The translations under genes and the position numbers were made by a program. The notes below the pieces were generated by a model. That model worked only from the letters and a program-made list of their open reading frames with translations, was not told where the DNA came from and ran no database searches. Shown one piece after another: positions 27,443 to 36,131 of a stretch of 64,000 nucleotides of DNA. Numbering within the stretch: position 1 is the stretch's first letter; the number at the start of each line of letters is the position of its first letter. This DNA is from Zavarzinella formosa DSM 19928 (GTDB lineage: Bacteria > Planctomycetota > Planctomycetia > Gemmatales > Gemmataceae), in NCBI RefSeq assembly GCF_000255705.1, contig NZ_JH636446.1, forward strand, positions 144,544-208,543. Reading direction: 5' to 3'.

Positions 27443-28212
27443 CACTTTTTTCCGAGGATCAAATCCACCACCCAACAACCCCGAACATGCTCGCCCGGCT
27501 GCCGGCAGTGGTTCAAAATGTCTTCGTTGTCGCAGCCGGCGTCTTCCAAGGCGTCGGCAAGAATGGGCATGCGGGCGAAGGCTTTTTCGTCGTAAATGCC
27601 CTCGGCGAGTCCGAGAACATCTGGTGTGAGCCAAAAAGGATCAAGTGAAATGCGATGGGACGGATCGTCTGGAATTCGTTCAGGGGCGAAAGTTTTTTTT
27701 CTGACGGTATTCGGACTGTCGCCGGGAACTCCCACCTTCATACAAACTGATGTGATGAATTCATGGAATGTGTCGCAAAGGCGAAAAATTTCGCAGATTC
27801 TATTGATAACGTAGATGGCGTACTCATTTGAATCTGTCGAAGTGATTTCCGCAGTGTTCCAAAAATAAAAGTAAGAACCAATGTCCTTTGCGAAGAACAG
27901 TGCGTTCGCAAGTCGTTTTATATCCAAATCATTAGTCAGATATTCTGAGCATTCTTCGTTAGCCTCTCGAGCCAACTCGTGCAAGGATCTTGTTTCGGCC
28001 ATGTCCTTCCATGAATCTGGTCCGGGAGCCGAGATCAGGTACGAAAATGGACTGATCAATGTGCCGGGTCCGAAAACAGAACAGAATCCCTTGAAAGAAG
28101 AAGGCAAAGGGATTCCAAGTTCTGCTTCGTATCGTGCAAGTTGACGACATGCGTGTGACGTGTAGGTGATGTCCCCCGTCACTTGAAAATCTGCAAGCAC
28201 GGACTCCCACAT
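27442..28212 (-). CDS. SUKH (SMI1/KNR4) family protein
   Basis: 256 aa from ATG 28212 (MWESVLADFQVTGDITYTSH). The N-terminal part ARYEAELGIPLPSSFKGFCS followed by VFGPGTLISPFSYLISAPGP is the SUKH fold signature. The C-terminus ILADALEDAGCDNEDILNHC then RQPGEHVRGCWVVDLILGKK is a tail module very common in Gemmataceae proteins. SUKH proteins often serve as immunity proteins against secreted nuclease or deaminase toxins, but no toxin gene is adjacent; a regulatory or orphan role is equally possible. The stop overlaps the start of the oxidoreductase stub. Confidence 0.78.
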   Translation of the reverse strand: MWESVLADFQVTGDITYTSHACRQLARYEAELGIPLPSSFKGFCSVFGPGTLISPFSYLISAPGPDSWKDMAETRSLHELAREANEECSEYLTNDLDIKRLANALFFAKDIGSYFYFWNTAEITSTDSNEYAIYVINRICEIFRLCDTFHEFITSVCMKVGVPGDSPNTVRKKTFAPERIPDDPSHRISLDPFWLTPDVLGLAEGIYDEKAFARMPILADALEDAGCDNEDILNHCRQPGEHVRGCWVVDLILGKK

Positions 28213-28306
28213 TGAGTTCTCCGTGTGGGGTGACGACTTCAGCCAGCCACAGAGCAAATGCTTTTATTGGATGCAAAATCTTGCGTTGTCGTATTTCTTG
28301 AGGGAA

Positions 28307-29428
28307 TCATTTCGCCAGTTTCTCGTTCTCGGCCAACACCTCCGTCAACAACGGCGGTTTCTTGCCAAATTTCCTTTCAAACTCGGCGGCGGTTGGTACC
28401 AGTCGCACATTCACCTTGGAGGCGTGGTGCAGGAAGATATCCGAGAATTTGTGTTCAAAGAACGGGTTTTTGAAGCGTTCCAGTGTGTCCTTGGCGAATT
28501 GTTCGCCTCCTTCGACGCGGTCGGCGACCGTGGGGACGATTTCCTCGAACAACAGGCGTTCGAGCCACGGGACAAGCTCGGCGTCCTTCATGGCTTCCCG
28601 CACGATGGCGAAGCCTTTGGGCATCGCCTTGATAAGCAGAGCCGTGTGGGCGGCGTTGAGAATCCGAACTTTGCGGAGGAAGTATGGCAACACATCCGGT
28701 GTGCGGGTGATCGACGGGTGCGTGGCGAACGGGTATGCCTTCGGGTGGCTTTCCAGCGCAAAGAAGGAAAACGGCTCGGCCATGATGAACATGGGGTCGC
28801 TAGCCGTCAACGGGTGATCCTTGGGCGGGCCGACGACGATGCGGTCAACCAGTGTGTGCAACCAGACGCATTCGGTCTTCAGCCATTCTTGGAATGCCAC
28901 CGGGTATCCCCATTTCGCGGACAATCCGAGGATGGCCTCCCGCAACAACCGGGCGTTGCCTTCCAGCAATTCGCAGGGGATGATGGTCAATCCCGGCAGG
29001 CCGGCGTCGAAGCGTTCCTTCAACAGCACGGCCACTTTCGCGGGGAAGGACTTTGGCGGCCTGGCCGTTGGCGAATCGGCTTCTTCGAGCGTGAAACCGG
29101 CTTCCGTGGTGTTGGAGAGGATGAATTTCAGATCGGGGGAAGCGGCGAGCTTTCGTACCTCATCCCATTGCGAACCGGCGACCAAGGCCCGGCTGACAGA
29201 GCCGATTTCCTCAACCCGGTCAACCACCTGGCCGTTTTCCAACCCGCGAATGAGCAGATGGTATTTGCCGCCGGCCGAGGCGAGATTCCCGGCCCGTTCG
29301 CCGCCGGTGGATTGCACGATGACCACCTGGCCGAGATTTTGTCCCTCCCGGTTGGCGACATCGACAAAGTAATCCGCAAACGCCCGCAGAAACCGCCCGG
29401 ACCCGAATTGAAGAATCGTCTCGGCCAT
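28307..29428 (-). CDS. Mannitol dehydrogenase family protein (tagaturonate reductase-like)
   Basis: 373 aa. It starts MAETILQFGSGRFLRAFADY, the nucleotide-binding FGxGxFLRxF signature of the UxaB/MtlD family. Further family blocks are FILSNTTEAGFTLEEAD, LTIIPCELLEGNARLLREAI, CVWLHTLVDRIVVGPP and LRKVRILNAAHTALLIKAM, the last providing the catalytic Lys-x-x-x-Asn-x-x-His. It probably interconverts a hexuronate-derived ketose acid (tagaturonate or fructuronate) and its sugar acid with NAD(H). No uxaA/uxaC neighbours are present, so the exact substrate is open. Confidence 0.85.
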   Translation of the reverse strand: MAETILQFGSGRFLRAFADYFVDVANREGQNLGQVVIVQSTGGERAGNLASAGGKYHLLIRGLENGQVVDRVEEIGSVSRALVAGSQWDEVRKLAASPDLKFILSNTTEAGFTLEEADSPTARPPKSFPAKVAVLLKERFDAGLPGLTIIPCELLEGNARLLREAILGLSAKWGYPVAFQEWLKTECVWLHTLVDRIVVGPPKDHPLTASDPMFIMAEPFSFFALESHPKAYPFATHPSITRTPDVLPYFLRKVRILNAAHTALLIKAMPKGFAIVREAMKDAELVPWLERLLFEEIVPTVADRVEGGEQFAKDTLERFKNPFFEHKFSDIFLHHASKVNVRLVPTAAEFERKFGKKPPLLTEVLAENEKLAK

Positions 29429-29476
29429 CTTCCAAACACCTCAATAGGGAGATGAAGATTCAGCGTATGCGGACGA

Positions 29477-29532
29477 GGGGGGAAGAGAAGAAATTTAACC
29501 ACCAGGGGGGAAGAGAAGAAATTTAACCGCCG
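29477..29532. repeat. 28-bp tandem duplication
   Basis: 29477-29504 and 29505-29532 are adjacent copies starting GGGGGGAAGAGAAGAAATTT and differing at two positions near the end (ACCACCA versus ACCGCCG). The second copy forms part of the left arm of the large inverted repeat at 29511-29630. Confidence 0.75.
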
Positions 29533-29630
29533 AGGGCACAGAGGACACAGAGAGAAAACAAGAATCATCAATCCATTTTTTGTCTTCTCTCTGTGTCCTC
29601 TGTGCCCTCGGCGGTTAAATTTCTTCTCTT
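29511..29630. repeat. 46-bp perfect inverted repeat
   Basis: Arms 29511-29556 and 29585-29630 are exact complements, loop 28 nt. Arm content includes AACCGCCGAGGGCACAGAGG. It occupies the intergenic space between the divergent reductase (start 29428) and glycosyltransferase (start 29705) genes, so unlike the other examples it sits at two 5' ends. Confidence 0.85.
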
Positions 29631-29704
29631 TGTTTGTGCTCTCTGCCTTTTCGGCATTCATGCGTTATCCTGTCAACAATTCCGCATTTCCCGACGTGAT
29701 TCCA

Positions 29705-30862
29705 ATGGCCGGACGCATTCTGTTGTTCAGCGACATCTTCCCGCCCAAAACTGGTGGCAGCGGCCGATGGTTCTGGGAGATTTATTCCCGGTTGCCGCGT
29801 GAGGAAGTGTTGATCGCCGCCGGTCGGGGGGCGGGTGCAGAGGCGTTTGACAAAACGCATGATCTCAAGATGCTGCGACTTCCCATTGAGATGCGGACAC
29901 GGGGGATTCGCAGTTTCAGCAACCTCAAGCACTATCTGAAACTCGCGTCGATGGTCGGGAAGATCGTCAAGCGTGAGAAGATTACCGCCATTCATTGTGC
30001 CCGGAATCTGCCGGAGGGCTTCATGGCCTATCTGGTGCAACGTCGGCGGGGAACCAAGTACCTGTGTTATGTCCACGGGGAAGATGTCGGCGTTTCCTCC
30101 ACGAGCCGGGAACTGGCGTGGATGACTCGGCGGGTGTTCGCCGGGGCATCAATGGTGGTCGCCAACAGCAATAACACCCGGAACATGCTGTTGAAAGAAT
30201 GGAATCTTCCCGAGGCCAAGGTCCGGTTGCTCTACCCTGGCGTGGACACCAAGCGGTTCTCCCCGGTACCGGCTAGTGAAACCGAACGGGCTGAACTTGG
30301 TTGGACAGGCCGGAAGGTGTTGCTCACCGTGGGGCGGTTGCAAAAGCGCAAGGGGCATGATTGCCTCATCAAAGCCGTGAAGACCATCCGCGAGAAACAC
30401 CCGGACGTGCTGTACGCCATCCTCGGCGACGGGGAGGAACTTCCCCATTTGAAGAAACTCGTCGAGAGCGAGGGGGTGGCCGATCATGTGCAATTCGTCG
30501 GCGAGGTGACGGACGCCATTCTGATGCGGTGTTACCAGCAATGCGATTTGTTCGTGTTGCCGAATCGGACCATCGGCAAAGACTTTGAGGGGTTCGGCAT
30601 GGTGCTGTTGGAGGCCCAAGCCTGCGGCAAACCCGTGGTCGCCGGGGCGTCCGGCGGAACGGCCGAGACGATGCAAATCCCCGAGACCGGCCGGGTGGTG
30701 AACTGCGACACCCCGGAGCCATTGGCCAAATTGCTGATTGAAATGCTGGACAACCCGGCCGAGTTAAAGGCGATGGGCGAACGAGGCCGACAATGGGTCT
30801 GCGACCGCTTCGATTGGGACGCCCTGAGCCGACAGGCGGCGAGTTTGTTTGCGGAAGTATGA
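29705..30862 (+). CDS. Family 4 glycosyltransferase
   Basis: 385 aa from ATG 29705 (MAGRILLFSDIFPPKTGGSG); earlier in-frame starts lie within or next to the 46-bp inverted repeat and were not used. GT-B fold: N-terminal GGSGRWFWEIYSRLP, middle CYVHGEDVGVSSTSRELAW and VVANSNNTRNMLL, linker LYPGVDTKRFSPV. The C-terminal donor domain has LLTVGRLQKRKGHDCLIKAV, GDGEELPHLKKLV and the EGFGMVLLEAQACGKPVVAG motif with the E(x7)E pair of retaining GT4 enzymes. It likely adds a sugar during cell-surface glycan synthesis. Followed 35 bp later by the DUF72 gene. Confidence 0.9.
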   Translation: MAGRILLFSDIFPPKTGGSGRWFWEIYSRLPREEVLIAAGRGAGAEAFDKTHDLKMLRLPIEMRTRGIRSFSNLKHYLKLASMVGKIVKREKITAIHCARNLPEGFMAYLVQRRRGTKYLCYVHGEDVGVSSTSRELAWMTRRVFAGASMVVANSNNTRNMLLKEWNLPEAKVRLLYPGVDTKRFSPVPASETERAELGWTGRKVLLTVGRLQKRKGHDCLIKAVKTIREKHPDVLYAILGDGEELPHLKKLVESEGVADHVQFVGEVTDAILMRCYQQCDLFVLPNRTIGKDFEGFGMVLLEAQACGKPVVAGASGGTAETMQIPETGRVVNCDTPEPLAKLLIEMLDNPAELKAMGERGRQWVCDRFDWDALSRQAASLFAEV

Positions 30863-30897
30863 ACTGGCCACGAGGTTGTGTGACACCCGAGGAATAG

Positions 30898-31623
30898 ATG
30901 AAACTCTACGTCGGCACCAGCGGCTATTCGTATCCGAAATGGAAAGGCTCGTTTTATCCCCAAAAACTGGCCGCCACCAAGATGCTTCGTTTCTATGCGG
31001 AACACTTTCGGACGGTGGAGGCCAACAGCACGTTTTTCGGGATGCCCAAGGAAACGGTCTTGGAGAAATGGGCGGGGGATGTGCCTGCCGAATTCAAATT
31101 CGTGCTCAAGGCCCCGAAGCAGATCACGCATATTCAACGTCTTCAGGATTCCGCTGATTCGGTTTCTTCCATGTTCGCCAGTGCTGGAACGCTGAAAGAT
31201 CGTCTGGGGCCGGTGTTGTTTCAATTACCGCCCTTCTTGAAGAAGGATGCGCCGCGATTGCTGGCGTTTCTCAAGTTGATCCCCGCCGGAAGCCGGGTGG
31301 CATTTGAATTTCGCCATGAATCATGGTTTGATGATGAGACTTTTGGTCTTTTGCGAGATCACCAAGCGGCCCTGTGTTTGGCTGACGCCGGGGACGATCT
31401 GACGGTTCCGTTCGTGCCAACCGCCGGTTGGGGCTATCTGCGATTGCGACGGCCCGATTATGATGAAGCTGAACTGAAAACTTGGGCAGAGCGGGTTCTG
31501 GAACAAAAGTGGGATGAGGCTTTCGTCTTCTTCAAACATGAGGACGAAGGCAAAGGGCCGGTGTTTGCGAAGAAATTCATGGAGTTGGCCGGTCAGCCTT
31601 CAATGTCCGCAAATCTAGGCTGA
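30898..31623 (+). CDS. DUF72 domain protein (YecE-like)
   Basis: 241 aa, GAGGAATAG just before the ATG. The N-terminus MKLYVGTSGYSYPKWKGSFY is the DUF72 signature, with YAEHFRTVEANSTFFGMP, then FKFVLKAPKQITHI, GPVLFQLPPFLKKD and VAFEFRHESWF. The C-terminal strand AFVFFKHEDEGKGPVFA closes the TIM-barrel-like fold. The biochemical role of DUF72 is not established. Same strand and 35 bp after the glycosyltransferase. Confidence 0.9.
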   Translation: MKLYVGTSGYSYPKWKGSFYPQKLAATKMLRFYAEHFRTVEANSTFFGMPKETVLEKWAGDVPAEFKFVLKAPKQITHIQRLQDSADSVSSMFASAGTLKDRLGPVLFQLPPFLKKDAPRLLAFLKLIPAGSRVAFEFRHESWFDDETFGLLRDHQAALCLADAGDDLTVPFVPTAGWGYLRLRRPDYDEAELKTWAERVLEQKWDEAFVFFKHEDEGKGPVFAKKFMELAGQPSMSANLG

Positions 31624-31763
31624 CGAACCGGCGGGTGCCTCAAAAATGTTTTCGACCACCAAACTCCAAGCAATCTTTTCTGAATTTCATGATCGCCCGG
31701 AACGTCGAAGAGTGGGAAAGTTTTTCCATTTGCCACGGCCGGAAGAATTTGCGAAACCGGGGT

Positions 31764-31772
31764 TGCTATAAT
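31764..31772 (+). promoter_or_regulatory. Extended -10 promoter for the DUF116-polyprenyl synthetase gene
   Basis: TGCTATAAT: a perfect TATAAT at 31767-31772 with the TGn extension; no good -35 at 16-18 bp, which extended -10 promoters tolerate. It lies 69 bp upstream of the GTG start. Confidence 0.45.
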
Positions 31773-31840
31773 CATCCCATAACTGCCGTCCGGTCCGCGG
31801 GGACCGTTCTTTGTTTCCGCAAACGAAAAAGGACATCGCC

Positions 31841-33685
31841 GTGCCGAGTGTGATCGACAGCGACATGGCCCTCATGGTTCCCTCGGGGGCCCCGACGGAA
31901 CTCAAATCTAAAAAAGCCAACACGACGGCCTTCAAGGTCATCCCTGAAACACGGGCCATGCGGGACCAAATCCGCGATGCCGCCGTGGAACACATGCGGT
32001 CTGCGGACAAATCCGCTCCGCTGACCAAGGACGACGCCCGTGCTTTTGCCGAATCGTTGCTGAAAAAGCTCGGCATCGGCGAGCAATACCTCGGCTTCAC
32101 GCTGGTCTGCGTGATGAACGAATTCTGGCGGGATCAAGTGGCCGCCATCCCGTTCAATCGCCGGTTGATGCTCCTGCCGCATTGCCTCAAGAACGCCGAG
32201 GGCTGCCCGGCCGAATACGACGATTTGGGGCTGAACTGCGAAAAGTGCGGCGCCTGCTCCGTTGCGGACTTCAAGACAAAGAGCGAACAACTCGGCTATA
32301 AGGTGCTGGTGTCCGAGGGGACGCCCATTGTGCTGAAACTCATCGTCTCCGGGCATGTGGACGCCATCGTCGGCGTTGCCTGCCTGAACGTGCTGGAAAA
32401 GGCGTTCGACAAAATCTTGATGGCGGGCATACCCTGCGTGGCGACGCCGTTGCTCTCCAGCAATTGCAAAAGCACCAGCGTTGACGACGACTGGGTATTC
32501 AAAAGCATCGAACTCAAGATCGAACCGCCGAAACAAACGACCAAGAGCTATGTCCACCTGATGCGGGCGGCGAACCAAATGTTCGAGCCGGCCGAACTTG
32601 GCCGGATTTGCCCCCGCACCCGCAATGTGACGGGCAAGACGACCGATCCGCTCGCCCAGCACGAGGATATCGCTTACGACTTCCTCGCCAAAGGGGGCAA
32701 GCGTTCCCGTCCGCTCATCACGCTGGCGGCTTACGACGCCCTCACCGGCGGGCATGGTGTCCTCTCCGGGGATACCCTCAATCTGCCGGACCATGTGAAG
32801 AAAGCCGCCTTGGCCATTGAGGCTTTCCACAAAGCCTCGCTCGTTCACGACGATATCGAAGACGACGACGCTTTCCGCTATGGCGCACCGACACTTCACC
32901 GGCAACACGGCATCGGCACCGCCATCAACGTCGGCGATTATCTGGTCGGGTTGGGCTATCGCCTCGTCAGCCGGGAACGCAAGGTGTTGGGGGCCGAAGT
33001 GGCCGCCGATATTCTTGACAAGCTGGCCGACGCCCACCTGAAACTTTCCGAAGGACAGGGCGCCGAACTCCTCTGGCGGGACGCGCCGGACAAGGCCCTG
33101 ACGCCGCTCGACGCCCTCAAGATTTACGCCCTGAAAACCTCCCCCGCCTTTGAGGCGGCCCTATATTCAGGCGTGCGGCTGGCCGGGCCCATCGACGCTT
33201 ACGAAAAGATGATCGCAGACTTCAGCCGCAATCTCGGCGTGGCATTCCAGATCTTGAATGACCTCAACGACTGGTCTGAAGACGGCAACAACAAGCTGGT
33301 CGCCGGTCAGGATGTGCTGGCCGCCCGGCCGACGTTGCTGCTGGCGCTTGCGTTGGAATCATTGGCCGACAAGCACGAATTGCTTTCGCTGATCTCGGCC
33401 GCCCGCGAACACGGCTCCCCGGACGACACGGCGGCCACGGACACCGTCAACCGCGTGCGGGCGATCTACCGCAAGGCCAAGGTGTTCAGCAAGTCGGCCG
33501 CGATGGTCGAGAAATACCGGGCACGGGCCGAAGCCATCGCCGACGCGGTGGAACCGCCGGAACTCCGCGAACTGCTTTACTACCTTGTGGACAGTGTGCT
33601 GGAAACGCCAAACATCCCGGACGAAGCCCCGAAGGAGTTCATCCTCCAACTCAACCTGCCAGGCCGCGTTTCCACAAACGTGTAA
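31841..33685 (+). CDS. DUF116 fused to a polyprenyl synthetase
   Basis: 614 aa from GTG 31841, chosen because AAAGGA sits 7 nt upstream. The N-terminal half is DUF116: LLPHCLKNAEGCPAEYDDLG, then LNCEKCGACSV, a cluster of five cysteines that could bind a metal or Fe-S centre, and CVATPLLSSNCKS. From about residue 285 an all-helical isoprenyl diphosphate synthase follows: YDFLAKGGKRSRPLITLAAY, first Asp-rich motif HDDIEDDD and LSEGQGAELLW. The second motif is FQILNDLNDW, where the first Asp of DDxxD is Asn. Expected activity: elongation of allylic diphosphates with isopentenyl diphosphate; product length cannot be read. Followed by a chorismate-lyase-like gene. Confidence 0.85.
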   Translation: MPSVIDSDMALMVPSGAPTELKSKKANTTAFKVIPETRAMRDQIRDAAVEHMRSADKSAPLTKDDARAFAESLLKKLGIGEQYLGFTLVCVMNEFWRDQVAAIPFNRRLMLLPHCLKNAEGCPAEYDDLGLNCEKCGACSVADFKTKSEQLGYKVLVSEGTPIVLKLIVSGHVDAIVGVACLNVLEKAFDKILMAGIPCVATPLLSSNCKSTSVDDDWVFKSIELKIEPPKQTTKSYVHLMRAANQMFEPAELGRICPRTRNVTGKTTDPLAQHEDIAYDFLAKGGKRSRPLITLAAYDALTGGHGVLSGDTLNLPDHVKKAALAIEAFHKASLVHDDIEDDDAFRYGAPTLHRQHGIGTAINVGDYLVGLGYRLVSRERKVLGAEVAADILDKLADAHLKLSEGQGAELLWRDAPDKALTPLDALKIYALKTSPAFEAALYSGVRLAGPIDAYEKMIADFSRNLGVAFQILNDLNDWSEDGNNKLVAGQDVLAARPTLLLALALESLADKHELLSLISAAREHGSPDDTAATDTVNRVRAIYRKAKVFSKSAAMVEKYRARAEAIADAVEPPELRELLYYLVDSVLETPNIPDEAPKEFILQLNLPGRVSTNV

Positions 33686-33720
33686 GCTCTCCGGCCCGGT
33701 CGGGTATGTATCCGATAGGA

Positions 33721-33791
33721 GTTCCAAGTTCCAAGTTTCATGGCCCAAGTTGCAGACCTCCTTTGAAACGGGAACCTCTTCAACTTGGAAC
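33721..33791. repeat. Short inverted repeat with tandem CCAAGTT units
   Basis: GTTCCAAGTT (33721-33730) is complementary to AACTTGGAAC (33782-33791). The left arm is followed by another CCAAGTT and the region also has GTTTCA/TGAAAC. It lies between the DUF116 fusion stop and the next start. Confidence 0.5.
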
Positions 33792-33833
33792 ATGAGACAG
33801 CAGGCTTGGAACCAAACCCGCCGGAGAGTCAAG

Positions 33834-34385
33834 TTGTCCGCAATTCCCAAATCCTCGGCCGATCCGTTTTTTCCGCTCGTCGTCATTGATGCCGATCACT
33901 GGCCTTCGGATGCCTCAATCTCGGTCATTCCGGCTGTCCGGCTTCCCGAACCGTTTCGCGGGTTATTGGCCCACACCATGCACATGACCGAAACGGTCGA
34001 GGCGTTCTACGACGATGCCGTGAATGTGAAGGTGCTTTCTTCCGAGGATCGCCGGGGAATTTATCATCGCCGAATTCTGCTGACACTCAACGGAACCGGC
34101 CGCATTGTTCAGTTCGGGCTAGTTCAAATCAACCTCTCCTGTTGCTCCCCGGAAGTGGCGGCCCGCATCCGGGAAGAAAAGACCCCGCTGGGGCGAATCC
34201 TGATCGAACATAATGTGCTTCGCCGCATTGAACCGACGAGTTTCCTCAAGGTCGAACCGGGGCCGACGCTGGCCCGCGAAATGGGATTGACCGGCGCCCC
34301 GACCCTTTACGGCCGCACCGGCGTGATCTTCTGCGACGACCAGCCCGCCATCGCCGTGCTGGAAATCCTCTCGCCGACGGGCTGA
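33834..34385 (+). CDS. Chorismate-lyase-like protein (DUF98 type)
   Basis: 183 aa from TTG 33834, preferred because GGAG lies 7 nt upstream and homology-like sequence starts only after it; an in-frame ATG at 33792 overlaps an inverted repeat. Landmarks: FRGLLAHTMHMTETVEAFYD, RRILLTLNGTGRIVQFGLVQ, then KTPLGRILIEHNVLRRIEPT and YGRTGVIFCDDQPAIAVLEI. This order (LL.H..HMT..lE, R.v.L, PLG.iL, YGR) is that of the chorismate pyruvate-lyase/DUF98 fold. If active it would yield 4-hydroxybenzoate; the family includes members of unknown function. Adjacent to a prenyl diphosphate synthase, which would fit prenylated aromatic synthesis. Confidence 0.65.
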   Translation: MSAIPKSSADPFFPLVVIDADHWPSDASISVIPAVRLPEPFRGLLAHTMHMTETVEAFYDDAVNVKVLSSEDRRGIYHRRILLTLNGTGRIVQFGLVQINLSCCSPEVAARIREEKTPLGRILIEHNVLRRIEPTSFLKVEPGPTLAREMGLTGAPTLYGRTGVIFCDDQPAIAVLEILSPTG

Positions 34386-34460
34386 GCCTTTTGCCCCGTT
34401 CATTGATTTCGCCCAAATCACCAAGCTTTCCAGACTCATTTCAACGATTCAACTCCCCTT

Positions 34461-35969
34461 GTGAGAACCTTCTCCCTTGGGTATCACCCCCCGGCTACCT
34501 TCCTTTGCCAACCGGGTGAGCCGTTGAATCGGATTTTCGTCCCCCTTCTGATCGCGCTGACCGCCTTCCATCTTGTGATCGCCTGGCTGTTGCCCCCCTC
34601 CGAGGATGAACTCTACTACTGGTGCTGGTCGCAGAACTTGCAGTGGAGCTACTTCGATCACCCGCCGATGGTGGCGTTGATGATTCGTCTGTCCACGGAG
34701 ATTTTCGGAAACACCCTGTTCGCCATTCGCTTTCCGGCTTGCCTGGGTTCGCTGGTCACACTGCTGATTGTCCGGGACTTTACCCGCGATGACCGGCTCA
34801 TGACGCTGGCGTTGCTCACACCGTTGGTGCTGTTCGGAACCGTCTTGATGACACCGGACGCTCCGTTGGTTGTCTTTTGGGCCGCGTATGTTTGGTGGCT
34901 GGCGTCGGCTCACGAGCGACTGGCGAACGATCAGACACCCCGTTGGATTCTCGGAGGCGTGATTTTCGGACTGGGCGTTCTCAGCAAATACCCGATGGCC
35001 CTCGCCGCCCCGGCGGCGGTCATGAGTTTTGTCGTTCTGCCCAAAGGACGCCGCTTTTCGGTGGCCCTCGGCCTGTTCGGCCATTTCCTCGTCTCGGCTT
35101 TTGTCGCCTCCCCCATCCTGATTCACAACATCCGGCACGATTTCGCGCCGTTACAGTTCCAGTGGAACCATGCCAGCGAAAAAGGTTCTGCCCTCTTCAC
35201 CCACTTCCCCGACTTTCTGGCGGGCCAAGTCGGGTTGATCGGCACCGGCCCATTTCTATTGCTCGGCTGGGCGGTTTATCGAATCCGTCAATTGCCCTCC
35301 TCACCGCAAGTCTGGGCTTCGGCATGGATGTTTGCGCTGCCGATGGCCGTGTTCATCATGAAGGGAATCACAGGGCGGCTGGAGGCCAATTGGCCGGTGT
35401 TTTGTTACATCAGTTGCGGGCCGCTGGCTGTGGAAATGATGCGCCAAAGCGCCAACCCGATCCGGCTTCGTCGCTGGATGACCGCCAGTTTCGCCATTCC
35501 AACACTGGTTTCGGTGGCCTTGGGCTGTTACATGGCCCTGCCGTATGAGTTTGTTTCGCCGGCGAAAGACCGCTTCGCCCGGCTCTATGCGTTTGCCAAC
35601 ACGAACCGCACCATCGGCGACCGTTTTCGGGAACTAGTGGCCCGAGGCGAGGCCAACCCGAACGCCCCGATCTATGCCATGCGGTATCAGGCGACGGCCA
35701 TGCTACGATTTGAGGGCCTGGACGCCCGGCAATACCCCGTGGGAACCCGGCCAAGCCACTTCACCCAAGAAGACGATCACCCCTCCCGCCACGACAATAT
35801 GTACGTTGTGAGCGATGGCGGCCCGTTGCCGGCGTCTCTGGTGCAGGGTTTTGAAAAGCCGGTGGAACTGGGCGACTTTCCCTTGGTGGTTCGGGACCGG
35901 GAATTGGCCCGTTACAAATTGATGCTCTATCGCAAAACGAACACCGATGTCGCCGTGGCCAAACGTTGA
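34461..35969 (+). CDS. GT39/PMT-type membrane glycosyltransferase
   Basis: 502 aa from GTG 34461; an alternative TTG at 34524 starts directly before the first membrane helix (NRIFVPLLIALTAFHLVIAW) and may be the true start. The first periplasmic loop holds PPSEDELYYWCWSQNLQWSY and FDHPPMVALMIRLST, with the acidic pair and DHPP motif typical of dolichyl/undecaprenyl-phosphate sugar-using ArnT/PMT enzymes. About nine more hydrophobic segments follow, then a soluble C-terminal domain. Likely moves a lipid-carried sugar onto a glycan or protein outside the membrane; the acceptor is unknown. Confidence 0.85.
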   Translation: MRTFSLGYHPPATFLCQPGEPLNRIFVPLLIALTAFHLVIAWLLPPSEDELYYWCWSQNLQWSYFDHPPMVALMIRLSTEIFGNTLFAIRFPACLGSLVTLLIVRDFTRDDRLMTLALLTPLVLFGTVLMTPDAPLVVFWAAYVWWLASAHERLANDQTPRWILGGVIFGLGVLSKYPMALAAPAAVMSFVVLPKGRRFSVALGLFGHFLVSAFVASPILIHNIRHDFAPLQFQWNHASEKGSALFTHFPDFLAGQVGLIGTGPFLLLGWAVYRIRQLPSSPQVWASAWMFALPMAVFIMKGITGRLEANWPVFCYISCGPLAVEMMRQSANPIRLRRWMTASFAIPTLVSVALGCYMALPYEFVSPAKDRFARLYAFANTNRTIGDRFRELVARGEANPNAPIYAMRYQATAMLRFEGLDARQYPVGTRPSHFTQEDDHPSRHDNMYVVSDGGPLPASLVQGFEKPVELGDFPLVVRDRELARYKLMLYRKTNTDVAVAKR

Positions 35970-36131
35970 CGGCACGAATTTTCTCTTCGGCCGGGCGGGA
36001 ATCATTCTCTCCCCTGTCCATTGACAGCATCGGTCGTATGGTAAGGGATTCAACCGGAAAAACCGGGACCGGCGGGCATTATCCCGGCGATCCCTTCCGT
36101 ACCATTTGACCCATTAGTCGGCGACAAAGTC

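Noticed and set aside
26339..27634. 431-codon open frame on the minus strand
   Set aside because: It joins fragments of an oxidoreductase, IS630 and another transposase, and upstream of 27442 is an antisense-like shadow of the SUKH gene; not one protein.
28223..29455. 410-codon plus-strand frame
   Set aside because: Antisense to the mannitol-dehydrogenase-family gene, whose motifs are clear.
36021..36047. TTGACA box upstream of rpmF as a promoter
   Set aside because: The only -10-like sequence (TAAGGG) is at 15-bp spacing and poor; not supported enough to list.
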